DNA from: Gracilaria vermiculophylla
Taxonomy: Eukaryota > Rhodophyta > Florideophyceae > Gracilariales > Gracilariaceae
NCBI GenBank assembly: GCA_019155205.2
Contig: JAHNZQ020000277.1
Span: 233,371 to 297,370, forward strand
Direction of reading: 5' to 3'
DNA length: 64,000 nt
The first letter of the stretch is position 1, and each line of letters opens with the position of its first letter. A program made the translations under genes and the position numbers. The notes under the pieces were generated by a model, which was given only the letters and a program-made list of their open reading frames with translations, searched no databases and was not told the DNA's origin. Positions 10,044-18,887 of the stretch are shown piece by piece.

Positions 10044-13000
10044 CTAGCTTCGGATTTTAAGAGGCTTATCTGCATATCGGCTCAGTGTCGATCGTCGTGC
10101 AGGCGTAGAGCTTTTATGCTCGATAGCCAGAGTGCAAAATTCATTCGATTGTCGCATTTGCGTCTTGTACACCTGATCTTCATCGTCCAAGTACACCACG
10201 GTCGCTTGAACACATTCACACAACGGCCATTCATCAAACTCGGATGAGGGAATCCCCAGTTTTTTCTGTATTCGCCTTCGGATGTTCCGCACCGGTTCGC
10301 CGGTTTTCTTCACTTTGATTACAAACGGATTTCCAAAGAAAGAAAGCCCGCGCCAAACTCTTGGCTGCCTGTCTTTCGCCAGATGCAAAACTGTCATTAG
10401 CTCATATTCCCTTCCCAACGCTTCGTCAGACTCATCCGGTGGCACAGGCTCAGCTCGAAGTTCCGCCCCACAATCGTGCGCCGTCATTATCGCCGGAATC
10501 ACCTCATCAGGACGAATAATCTTAAGGATCCTGCAATTCTTGATCTCAAACATACGAATCTGCACCGACGGCGGCACATCGAGCTTGCGACGAACCTCGG
10601 CAGCGACTTCCGAATACTTGGAAGAAGGCGGAACCAACACTGAAAAAGTCTTAGCTCCTTCCATGTAAGACTGCCAGGCCGGCGCAGTGGTTGTCATAGA
10701 CTTGTCGCTCTCGGTATCCTTTGTTGAGGGTGACTTCCCCTCCTCGACTCTTTCCGACTTCATTGATCCGTCTCCTGAGGTTATATTAGTAGACCCTGTG
10801 TCCATCGAAGTTGTAGCCCCAGACGGACTATTGCTGCCGGTCGAGATAGCGGTCAATCGTGCCCCCCCATCCGGACGCCAAGTCACGCGCACTTCGTCGT
10901 TCTCTTGGAACTCTGATGCATGGTACTCAGTGCGCTCATACCATAAAATGCGATGGTCGGTTTGGCCAGGGGTCATCAAAGTATGCAACGGCAACAACAC
11001 TCGGTCCAAAGATTCATCATCAGCCAGACTCAATGGTTCATTAGCAGGCATGTCCCGGTTGTGCGCAAAAAAGCGCAAATAGTCTGGGTCGACATCGTCT
11101 CCTAAAGCACCTGCAAGAACTCTCCTTGCGGTTTGATATGAATCACGTCTCAGCAGTTCAAAGAATATTGACTTCACCTCATCCACAGTTCCGACCGTAG
11201 CCTTATCCTTGAATTCAATCTTAATCCTCTGCGCCAGATAGTCAAAGTACGACTTGGCCAACGGTAGAGGACGTCCCCCCAGCGGCAAGTCTGTTCCATC
11301 TCCTAAACTTGGGTTCTGACGCCCATCCCATCTAAAACCTTGAACTTCGCCATTTTCGATTGGTAGATATTGCTGGAATACAATTATGTCTCCGCTGTTT
11401 GTCTCATACGGAATGCTTTGCTGAAACAGCGACTTATCAGGAGAAAGTTGAACAACTCGAAGAGCCGACTCTTCCTCAAAAGCAATAAGATCCAAGTGTT
11501 CCTCTACTAAAGGCAACGAACGGTCCTTCGCGTGATACTGCATTAGAGCGCGACGAAATAATGGATACAAATCCCGAACTAGAAGACTTCGGTCCACCAC
11601 GAAATGCCCAAGCCACTGCAGTCGCGGCGCAGGCCTCGGAGTGTAGAACTTGACAAATAACAATACTTCTTTTCCATACGCCAGCGGAAAAGAAGGTACC
11701 GGGAGTTTGTTGCGCAACGCTTCCGTTTCCATGATGGACGGGGTTTTCCCATCGGAAATGGCCATGGGAGACAGTGACCCCGCTTTCATCTCATCGCTGA
11801 GCTCTTGCATATTACGGATGTACGTGGCGTACGCCTGACCCGGAGAAAGACAAAACGGAGAGCACAGGTCCTCCGCATACATATATACAACCTCGTCTTG
11901 TGTATAGTATCCATGTCGAACAGAATAGAGGGAATAGTTGTAGCCGGAATGAATGTACTGATCTCTCATGTTTGGATCTGTAATCTCGCGATTTTCGTGC
12001 CCTTCTGCAACCAAAACATCAGGGCGGACAGTATCGTTCTCTCGGCTAACACAACGCCACAGCCGGATTCGACGTGCATCCTGTACAAGGCCTTCTTTTT
12101 GCAGTTTCTGTTTCAACTCCCCAAGCTGCACAGTGCGTCTCACGCGCATTGTATGCACTTTGTCCCAATTAACTAAGTCGCTGCCGCTGTGTTCTGCCAT
12201 ATCCTGATCCCTGGCGACGGCAATATTCATGTACAAATGCTGTTCAGCCTTCTCCTGTTGCCGTTTAGCATCTTCCTCCCGATCCTTTTCAATCTTTGCG
12301 GCCAGGGCCCTCGGCACATCACTGGCCTGCGGCGGTTTGAGGAGGTGCGATACTTCAGACTTCCGCAGGTATTGAAGCATGTAGGCGTTCGAGCAGCGGC
12401 GCGTCTGGTAGTTGCTGCGGCGGGTTTGCGGAAACACGTTGGCGGTAGGATTCTGACCTCCGTTGACGCCTGTAAGGTCATCTTCCAATCCCGGGCGACG
12501 CTTTGGCAGATCTCTCTCGCCGCCCATACCAAAGTTGTCCTGAACAGCCTGTTCTTCCGTGGCAACTTGCACGGTTTCGTCATCAAACTTAAACCACTGT
12601 CCTGGCTTCTTTGAGCCATTCTCGTCAACTTCAATATATGGTCGAATGAAAGCATGGTAGTGTCCACCGTTCACATCACCAATGTGTACGAGCACCGAGT
12701 GTAGGATGTACACATCTGAGCCATCCGACTTATCGACAAAGCGGCTCAAGTCAATTTCTGGCTCAAACTCGTACCGATCGTTGATTTTCACCTGTGTGTA
12801 GCGCGTAAGATCGTACTCGAAGCGTTTGAGGTGTAGTTGTAAGACAGGCGGCAGCTTTAGAATTTTGACGCCCTTCCTCGCATCTTGCAAGTCATCAAAG
12901 CCGTCGGCGCGATACTTGTTGTCACCTTCCATCATTTCAACCTCCATGTATTTCTCGAAAGAATCGTAAATGTTGCGACAGCCCTTTACATTCAGCGAAA

Positions 13001-14339
13001 GGTCCGAAAACTCTTCCTCAGTGGTGGAGGTATAGTCAACGTTTACACACTCCACATAGTTGAGAATTTTACCCTGAAACAGTGTGGAAAGTGTATTGGG
13101 TGTATCCGGGGCAATTTTCTTCATCCTTTCAGCAAGTTCATCACATAGGATGAGCTTGAGTTCCTGCACATCATGCTGGGTGAATGCATCAGTAGTACCC
13201 CATCCAAACGATTCTGTGAGCTTCTTCGTCTTGACAACAGTGGGTGATGTCTGCAGCTCGTAAAACACCTTCTGCAGAGCGTACGACAGCTCGGATCCCG
13301 AGTTTTCATTCCCAGGCTCCGGCAAAGGCATGTAATACACAGCTTTGCGAAAAGCGCTAACCATGTACAATGTCTGCAACAGAGAGTTCATGTAGCATGT
13401 TGCACCCTGGTTTTTTAAACCCACAAACCCCGTCTCCTTTCTCGAATCCAACGGTGCGGTAGCACTAAGTATCGGATCCGGAGCCGAGTCCTGCAAATGG
13501 ATACGCACCTGTATGAAGACATTCATATGCTCATCGGCATATTTTCCTGGCTGTAACTTGGAAAACGGCGCAAACTCCAAGAACCCCCAATCACTGCCCG
13601 TTTCCTTGAAATTGTGTACGGCTTCTCTGTCTAGCTCCATGCGAGGCTGCTGTGCAACTGCTGCAGGGTCTTCCACTGCAGCTGGGAGCTGATCAGCAGG
13701 CGTTGGCTCCGGCGCGTGCACGCCCTGCGGTGAAGAAAGTGCGGCAGTGGCAGCCGGGCTTTTTGGATGGAGCAGAACAAGCCAGAACTTGGCGGGACGG
13801 GTCCATGCAAGCGATGAGATATTTGTGACGATGGAGTCCGAGCCGTTCGGAGCGTTGGAGTGATTTGAGCGTTGCGACGGCCCGCCGCACTCGAGGTAGA
13901 CGGAGAGATCGTGATTGGAGGTGATGTTGCCCTTTGGAAAAATGAGCAGGCGCCACTTGAAGCCGCCAAAGTGGTGGTAAGGCGAGTACACGCGCTTATC
14001 CTGGATAGTGTTGTAGGCGCGCAGGACGTAAGTGAAGCTGGTGTCTCGCTCAGGATCGACCGGCACCGGCTTTGGCGCATTAAGCTGGGAAGAAGGGTTG
14101 TGCAGCTGGGCGCCATTCTCCTTGTCGTTGAGCGGGCGTGCGTCGGCAGTGATGACATCAGCGGTGCGCATGTGTTCATCACGGCGGGTGTCATGGGTGT
14201 CGTCAGGCCGTTCTGTGCCGAGGTAGCCGGGGTTGTGGCTGGGAGTTATGCGATGAGGCGACTGAGGCTTTTTGGAAGTGGGCGACATATCCATCACATC
14301 CAGGGTAGAACTGACGGGAGGATCGGTAGCATCATCCAT
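10044..14339 (-). CDS. USP7: USP7-type ubiquitin-specific protease
   Basis: The 1,431-residue protein has the complete USP7/HAUSP layout. A disordered N terminus of about 90 residues is followed by a MATH/TRAF-like domain (about 100-285, with TFTYVLRAYNTI and WGFLEFAPFSKL). The USP catalytic domain starts at about 305, with Cys box NQGATCYMNSLLQT (nucleophile about Cys315) and His box NGGHYHAFIRP (about His560) with FDDETV (Asp about 586). A long C-terminal region with ubiquitin-like folds follows (VLLPLHTLMTPGQTDHRIL, FFGNPFVIKV). The family removes ubiquitin from nuclear substrates. All three catalytic residues are present, so activity is expected. The frame is open to 14414 but begins there with TTG; the first ATG is at 14339. 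It is divergent from the ABC transporter. Confidence 0.92.
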   Translation of the reverse strand: MDDATDPPVSSTLDVMDMSPTSKKPQSPHRITPSHNPGYLGTERPDDTHDTRRDEHMRTADVITADARPLNDKENGAQLHNPSSQLNAPKPVPVDPERDTSFTYVLRAYNTIQDKRVYSPYHHFGGFKWRLLIFPKGNITSNHDLSVYLECGGPSQRSNHSNAPNGSDSIVTNISSLAWTRPAKFWLVLLHPKSPAATAALSSPQGVHAPEPTPADQLPAAVEDPAAVAQQPRMELDREAVHNFKETGSDWGFLEFAPFSKLQPGKYADEHMNVFIQVRIHLQDSAPDPILSATAPLDSRKETGFVGLKNQGATCYMNSLLQTLYMVSAFRKAVYYMPLPEPGNENSGSELSYALQKVFYELQTSPTVVKTKKLTESFGWGTTDAFTQHDVQELKLILCDELAERMKKIAPDTPNTLSTLFQGKILNYVECVNVDYTSTTEEEFSDLSLNVKGCRNIYDSFEKYMEVEMMEGDNKYRADGFDDLQDARKGVKILKLPPVLQLHLKRFEYDLTRYTQVKINDRYEFEPEIDLSRFVDKSDGSDVYILHSVLVHIGDVNGGHYHAFIRPYIEVDENGSKKPGQWFKFDDETVQVATEEQAVQDNFGMGGERDLPKRRPGLEDDLTGVNGGQNPTANVFPQTRRSNYQTRRCSNAYMLQYLRKSEVSHLLKPPQASDVPRALAAKIEKDREEDAKRQQEKAEQHLYMNIAVARDQDMAEHSGSDLVNWDKVHTMRVRRTVQLGELKQKLQKEGLVQDARRIRLWRCVSRENDTVRPDVLVAEGHENREITDPNMRDQYIHSGYNYSLYSVRHGYYTQDEVVYMYAEDLCSPFCLSPGQAYATYIRNMQELSDEMKAGSLSPMAISDGKTPSIMETEALRNKLPVPSFPLAYGKEVLLFVKFYTPRPAPRLQWLGHFVVDRSLLVRDLYPLFRRALMQYHAKDRSLPLVEEHLDLIAFEEESALRVVQLSPDKSLFQQSIPYETNSGDIIVFQQYLPIENGEVQGFRWDGRQNPSLGDGTDLPLGGRPLPLAKSYFDYLAQRIKIEFKDKATVGTVDEVKSIFFELLRRDSYQTARRVLAGALGDDVDPDYLRFFAHNRDMPANEPLSLADDESLDRVLLPLHTLMTPGQTDHRILWYERTEYHASEFQENDEVRVTWRPDGGARLTAISTGSNSPSGATTSMDTGSTNITSGDGSMKSERVEEGKSPSTKDTESDKSMTTTAPAWQSYMEGAKTFSVLVPPSSKYSEVAAEVRRKLDVPPSVQIRMFEIKNCRILKIIRPDEVIPAIMTAHDCGAELRAEPVPPDESDEALGREYELMTVLHLAKDRQPRVWRGLSFFGNPFVIKVKKTGEPVRNIRRRIQKKLGIPSSEFDEWPLCECVQATVVYLDDEDQVYKTQMRQSNEFCTLAIEHKSSTPARRSTLSRYADKPLKIRS

Positions 14340-15476
14340 GGGAGACGGCGGCGCAGAAGGCGGCTCGGACGACGCGTGCGCAGAAAGCGGCGAGGGCGGC
14401 GGCGTACTCGCCAACGTGTCGTTGCGCGACAGCTCTTTACAATGTAACGAAGCAATGGCGACGGCCCGCGCAGCGCCAAGCCAGCGGCGTCACGGGCGGC
14501 GGCAGCAGCGCGGCGCAACGCACGGACTGAAAGGAGGGGACGGGCGGCGCGGCGCTGAACGTCGCGCAGGGGGGGGGGAAGGGGTGGGGTTGGGGGGGAG
14601 GGGAGGGTTGCAGGAGAAAGGGCTTGAGCGGACGGGGGGAAGCTGTGCGGCAGGCCGAGTGGCTGCTCACAGGGCGCGCGGCGTCGGCGCGAGCGAAGGC
14701 TCAGCGCGTGAGGGGTGCGGCGCGCGAACGGACGACTGCAACGCAGTGCAGTGACGCACAGTGCGGTGAAAAACTACCAAAAAGCAAGCGCCGTTTTCAG
14801 CGCCCTGCGGCGCGCGCGCTGCGCGCCGGTGCCACGCCCTCGCGTCTGAATCGCGCTCGCTTTTCTATCGGCTTGGCGTCGTCGGCGCCGCGCGACGTGG
14901 CTGGCGGCAGCGTTGCGGCCGCCTTCACGTTGGCAGCTTCCGTTCGTCGCCCACCTCGCCGCGATCGCCTCGCAGCCGTCCGCGGCCGCCCGCAGCGTCC
15001 GCCCACGTGCCCGCGCCGGCACCCGCTCCAGCGCCCGCGCCCGCGCCCGACCCCGCGCCTACGCCCGCGCCCGCACCCGCGCCCTCCGAACGGCCCCTCC
15101 TCACCCTCCTCACCACCCCACAACACGTGTGCCGCTGGAAGGTGAGCTCGGCGCGGCGCACGTGCCCACGTACCCACGTGCCCACACAAGCACGTGCGCA
15201 CGTGCCCACGTGCCCAGCTGACGGCCGCCGCGCGTGTCACGGCGCGCCACGGCGCTCGCACCGGTTGGCGTCCAAAGCGGCGCAATTTCATGAATCTGTC
15301 GTCGCCGCTTCCACTACACGCCAACCAAAGTCGCTCCTTCATTCTTCCACTCGTGCTGCGCCATCACGCCCGCTGCCGTGTCGCCGCATCCTCCGCTGCA
15401 AAATGACCCCCACGGCAGGCACCGTCCCTCTCCGCCGCCGCCCGTCCCACCGCCGCCCGCCCCCACGCCGTCCGCC
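14340..15476. promoter_or_regulatory. Head-to-head spacer between USP7 and the ABCD transporter
   Basis: A 1,137-base GC-rich spacer serves both promoters. It contains a G-rich tract near 14570-14640, Pro/Ala-coding-like (gcgccc)n low complexity near 15010-15090, and a dense array of CACGTG palindromes at 15124-15214 with one more at 15004. Open frames across it are low complexity and not credible genes. Confidence 0.5.
15159..15214. repeat. 8-bp tandem array of CACGTG boxes
   Basis: Seven consecutive 8-base units each start with CAC: cacgtgcc, cacgtacc, cacgtgcc, cacacaag, cacgtgcg, cacgtgcc, cacgtgcc. Five carry the perfect palindrome CACGTG (15159, 15175, 15191, 15199, 15207). Another lies just outside at 15124 and one at 15004. 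CACGTG is the G-box/E-box bound by bHLH and bZIP factors in plants, fungi and animals. Use here is inferred. The array lies about 265 bases upstream of the ABCD start. Confidence 0.7.
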
Positions 15477-17567
15477 ATGACCAACGCTTTCTCCGTCCTC
15501 GCCCGCCAGCCGCGCGCCGCCCTGGCTACCGCCGCCGCAGTCGCTGCCACCACCGGCGTGCTCGCCCACAAATGGAACGCCGCTGTGCACAGCAAGCGCC
15601 TCGACTCCGCAATATACAGACCGCAAGCGCACCTCCCTCCCGCGCTGGCCTCCGCGTCGCCGCCGCCGGCGCGCGTCGACCTGCGCTTCGTCAAGACAGT
15701 CGCCTCATTCTTGCGCGTCGTTATTCGTGCGCCCCCTTCGCAGGAGGCATCTGTTCTGGCGCTCGTCGCCGTGCTGCTGGCCGCCCGCAGCTGGCTCGAC
15801 CTGTGGGCCAGTTCCAACGGCGGGCACGTCGTCAAGGCCATCGTCGCCCGAGACCGCCGTAACTTTGTGCGTCGTGCCGTCCTGGATATTGCCCTCATGA
15901 TGTTCCCCATGTCTTTTGTCAATAATTCACTGCGCTACTCTATAGCGCGTCTCAAGCTGCTCATGCGCCGTCGTCTCTCGCTCTACATGCACGACAAGTA
16001 CTTGTCGAACAATACTTTTTACAAGCTGTCTAACCTCGATGCCCGCATTCGCAACGTCGACCAGCTGCTCACTGTGGACATTGACCGCTTCTGCTCCTCT
16101 CTTGTTGACTTGTACTGCAACGTCTCCAAGCCTGTGTTTGACATCTTTCTGTTCAGTCGCCGCTTGTCGCGCAGTCTGGGCCCATCCGGGCCGCTCTGCA
16201 TGATCATGTACTTTGCTGCATGTTCTGTCATTTTAAGAGCCATCCAACCTCCTTTCGGACAGCTCGCGGCTGAGGAGCAGCGGCTGGAGGGCGAGTACCG
16301 TCTTCACCACACCCGCCTCATCACGCATTCTGAAGAAATCGCATTCTTCGGCGGTGCGGCGCGCGAGAAGCTGTACATCAACCACGCATTTGAGAATCTC
16401 GTCGCCCATCTCAACAAATTTTTCGCCGCACGTTGGCGCAATGGCTTTGTGGACGCCATCCTGGTCAAATACGTCGCCACCATTGTGGGATACCTGGTGG
16501 TTTCGCTGCCAGTGTTCTTCATTGACTCACCCATATACCGTCTCTTCTCGTCATCAAATGTGAATGCAGAGACTACGTCAGCGTCGAAGATCGCCGGGTT
16601 GTATACCAGAAACTCTCGCCTGTTGTTGCAGTTAGCTGCCGCCATCGGAAGATTGGTGCTTGCCGGCAAGGAGGTCACGCGTCTCACCGGGTATACTCAT
16701 CGCGTCAGCAGGCTAGAACATGTGCTCGACGAGCTTTGTCGTGCGGGCGCCGTGCGTCGACGCTTCGAATCTTCTTCCGACTTGTTGCATGATGCGCATT
16801 TAGCGCATATGATGCGGCCTGGAAAATTGGTAGTTGCAGACGAAGATGACCCGGAGAGCAGTATTCGATTCGAGTCGGTGAACATCGTGTCACCGGACGG
16901 TACGATCTTGTGCGAAGGACTTTCTCTGAAAATGGAGCGTGGATGTCACGTGCTGACGACCGGGCCAAATGGGTGCGGTAAGAGCTCGTTATTCCGCGTA
17001 TTGGCGGGGTTGTGGCCGGTGTATGGCGGCACGATCTACCGGCCGGCTCGTTCACGTATCTTTTATGTTCCGCAACGGCCGTATCTGGCGATGGGAAGCT
17101 TGCGTGAGAACGTGACGTACCCAATGACGTGGCCGGAGGCCATGGCTGTGGGGGCGACGGATGAGAAGATCATGCAGTTGTTGGAAAGAGTGCATCTCGG
17201 GGACGTTGCTCGACGACGGGACGGCCTGGACGCAGTGAAGGATTGGGCCGAGGTGCTGAGCGGGGGACAGAAGCAACGGCTGGCGTTTGGCCGGCTTCTG
17301 TTTCATGCGCCGCAGTACGCAATTCTTGATGAGGCTTCATCGGCGGTTTCCATCGACGTGGAGAAGGTTTTGTACGAGGCGGTGAAGGAAGCGGGGATTA
17401 CGGTGATCAGTGTGAGTCACCGCCCGAGCCTTTGGCAGTTTCACGATCGCGTTTTGGCATTCGATGGCAGTGGTGGGTACGAGTTCCGGGATATTGGCGA
17501 TGAGGATTTTCGCAATTTGGAGAGCGGTAGGGCCGGCGCAGAGGAGATGGCTGCTGAGAGTGCTTAA
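15477..17567 (+). CDS. Peroxisomal ABC half-transporter, subfamily D (ALDP/PMP70-like)
   Basis: The 696-residue half-transporter has one membrane domain followed by one ATP-binding domain. The membrane part (about residues 60-430) carries the subfamily D features NNTFYKLSNLDARIRNVDQ and the EAA-like block EEQRLEGEYRLHHTRLITHS. The nucleotide-binding part has Walker A GPNGCGKSS (about residue 497), the signature LSGGQKQRLAFGR (about 594), Walker B AILDEASSAV and the H-loop SVSHRPS. ABCD proteins dimerise in the peroxisome membrane and import fatty acids or acyl-CoAs. Family membership is clear but the substrate is not. The frame is open from 15378 with GTG; the first in-frame ATG, at 15477, gives a family-typical length. 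The promoter spacer is shared with USP7. Confidence 0.9.
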   Translation: MTNAFSVLARQPRAALATAAAVAATTGVLAHKWNAAVHSKRLDSAIYRPQAHLPPALASASPPPARVDLRFVKTVASFLRVVIRAPPSQEASVLALVAVLLAARSWLDLWASSNGGHVVKAIVARDRRNFVRRAVLDIALMMFPMSFVNNSLRYSIARLKLLMRRRLSLYMHDKYLSNNTFYKLSNLDARIRNVDQLLTVDIDRFCSSLVDLYCNVSKPVFDIFLFSRRLSRSLGPSGPLCMIMYFAACSVILRAIQPPFGQLAAEEQRLEGEYRLHHTRLITHSEEIAFFGGAAREKLYINHAFENLVAHLNKFFAARWRNGFVDAILVKYVATIVGYLVVSLPVFFIDSPIYRLFSSSNVNAETTSASKIAGLYTRNSRLLLQLAAAIGRLVLAGKEVTRLTGYTHRVSRLEHVLDELCRAGAVRRRFESSSDLLHDAHLAHMMRPGKLVVADEDDPESSIRFESVNIVSPDGTILCEGLSLKMERGCHVLTTGPNGCGKSSLFRVLAGLWPVYGGTIYRPARSRIFYVPQRPYLAMGSLRENVTYPMTWPEAMAVGATDEKIMQLLERVHLGDVARRRDGLDAVKDWAEVLSGGQKQRLAFGRLLFHAPQYAILDEASSAVSIDVEKVLYEAVKEAGITVISVSHRPSLWQFHDRVLAFDGSGGYEFRDIGDEDFRNLESGRAGAEEMAAESA

Positions 17568-17870
17568 GTGCCGCAATTGAGGCGTGGCCTTGGCGGGGAG
17601 GCAGGCGGCGGTGTCTGTCTGCGAAGAATGTCACTTGGGGGCGGTGCTGGGCGAGGTCAGGCTGGCATTTGCTCACCCTCTCAGACACCTGTATCATACT
17701 TTACATTACATATGCGCGCTCGGCCGCCGGACCTGAACGGACGAGCCAAGGCGTGTGACTCGCCAATTCAAATGCACAAAGCGGCCAGTCCGCGCATCGA
17801 ACCATTTTAAACCGCCGCCCGCCGCTGGCGCCGCGCATTCTCATCCGCCGCATCGTGCGCCATCGCCGAA

Positions 17871-18674
17871 ATGTGTGCGCGACGCGCCCCCCTCCTCTCG
17901 TCGCCGCCTTCGCTCACGTTGCACCCCGCCCTTCTCGCCTCATTTGCCTCATTCGTTGCCGCCATCACCATCGTGGGCGCCCTTCTTTTGACTCAGTTCT
18001 ACCCCGGGCGCTTTCGAATTCACCCCTATCCGTATCTCAGCGACGCCGGCCTTCGCGATCCCGAGCGCATTGTGCTCACCATCGGCTTGTGTCTTTCTGC
18101 CAACCTGTTGCTGCCTTTAATCGGAGCCGTTTATCTGCACTTCTCTGAGACCGCGCCGCCCGCTTTCGTGCCAACTTTCCCTTCCCGCCTCCCCACACCA
18201 CACACGGTCACGCAACTCAACCTCCGCAGCGGCCTCGCACTTGCGCTCTTTCTCACGCTTTTTTCTTCCGTGCCGGGTTACTGGTTCCTCCATCACGTTT
18301 TGGCCGCGCTCTTCGCGCTGAGCGCCGCAACGTGGAGCCTCACGACTGCTCTGCTCATTCACGCAGTGTACAGAAGGCCACCGCACCTTGCCTATGTGTG
18401 CTCGGCCATTCAGGTCGCAGTAATCGCGCTGTTCAGCTGTCTGTGGATTTCGCTTCGATTGCGCTTCCCCTTTGCGCTGATCCCCAACAAAGACCCGCGC
18501 TTCGTGTACATGGCGGTGCTGGAATACGTTGGCACCACCGCCTTCCTGCTCAGCGCGCGGCTCGCCACCCGTTGCGCGCGCCCGTTCCACCTCTCGCTGC
18601 AACTTCACCGCAATCGCACAGCACATGAAGACTCGCGCACGCGCCCCAAGTCCGTCTCCGTAATCCGCCCCTAA
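17871..18674 (+). CDS. DRAM/Frag1/Sfk1-family multi-pass membrane protein
   Basis: The 267-residue protein has about six hydrophobic segments (around residues 20-42, 64-88, 118-138, 142-165, 178-198 and 212-230). The loop after the first segment, HPYPYLSDAGLRDPERIV, matches the 'P.ISD.G...PE' signature of the Frag1/DRAM/Sfk1 family. Members act in Golgi, lysosome or plasma membrane, for example in GPI-anchor remodelling, autophagy or phosphoinositide control. Which role applies here cannot be told. The start is the first ATG. The 303 bases separating it from the ABCD stop on the same strand hold nothing I can identify. The basic tail (RTRPKSVSVIRP) is probably cytosolic. Confidence 0.65.
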   Translation: MCARRAPLLSSPPSLTLHPALLASFASFVAAITIVGALLLTQFYPGRFRIHPYPYLSDAGLRDPERIVLTIGLCLSANLLLPLIGAVYLHFSETAPPAFVPTFPSRLPTPHTVTQLNLRSGLALALFLTLFSSVPGYWFLHHVLAALFALSAATWSLTTALLIHAVYRRPPHLAYVCSAIQVAVIALFSCLWISLRLRFPFALIPNKDPRFVYMAVLEYVGTTAFLLSARLATRCARPFHLSLQLHRNRTAHEDSRTRPKSVSVIRP

Positions 18675-18887
18675 CCAAAACGGCCCAGCGCTCGTCAACC
18701 CCCGATCTCGTAGAAGAGTCTGTCAGCGCGCAAACCTCCCCCAGATAGGCCCCCCCCACAGATGCGCTCTCTTCACAGCAGAAACAGAGAAGAAAAAAAA
18801 AGCGGCCAGGCAAACTGACACCGTCAGACCCTTTTTTAACTCGCATACCAACTACGACGGCGGTGTCTCAAACACCCGTCCGCGTCG

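Noticed and set aside
13631..14447. Antisense and alternate-frame ORFs of about 190 residues over the USP7 5' end
   Set aside because: They overlap the MATH-domain coding sequence and have no domain of their own.
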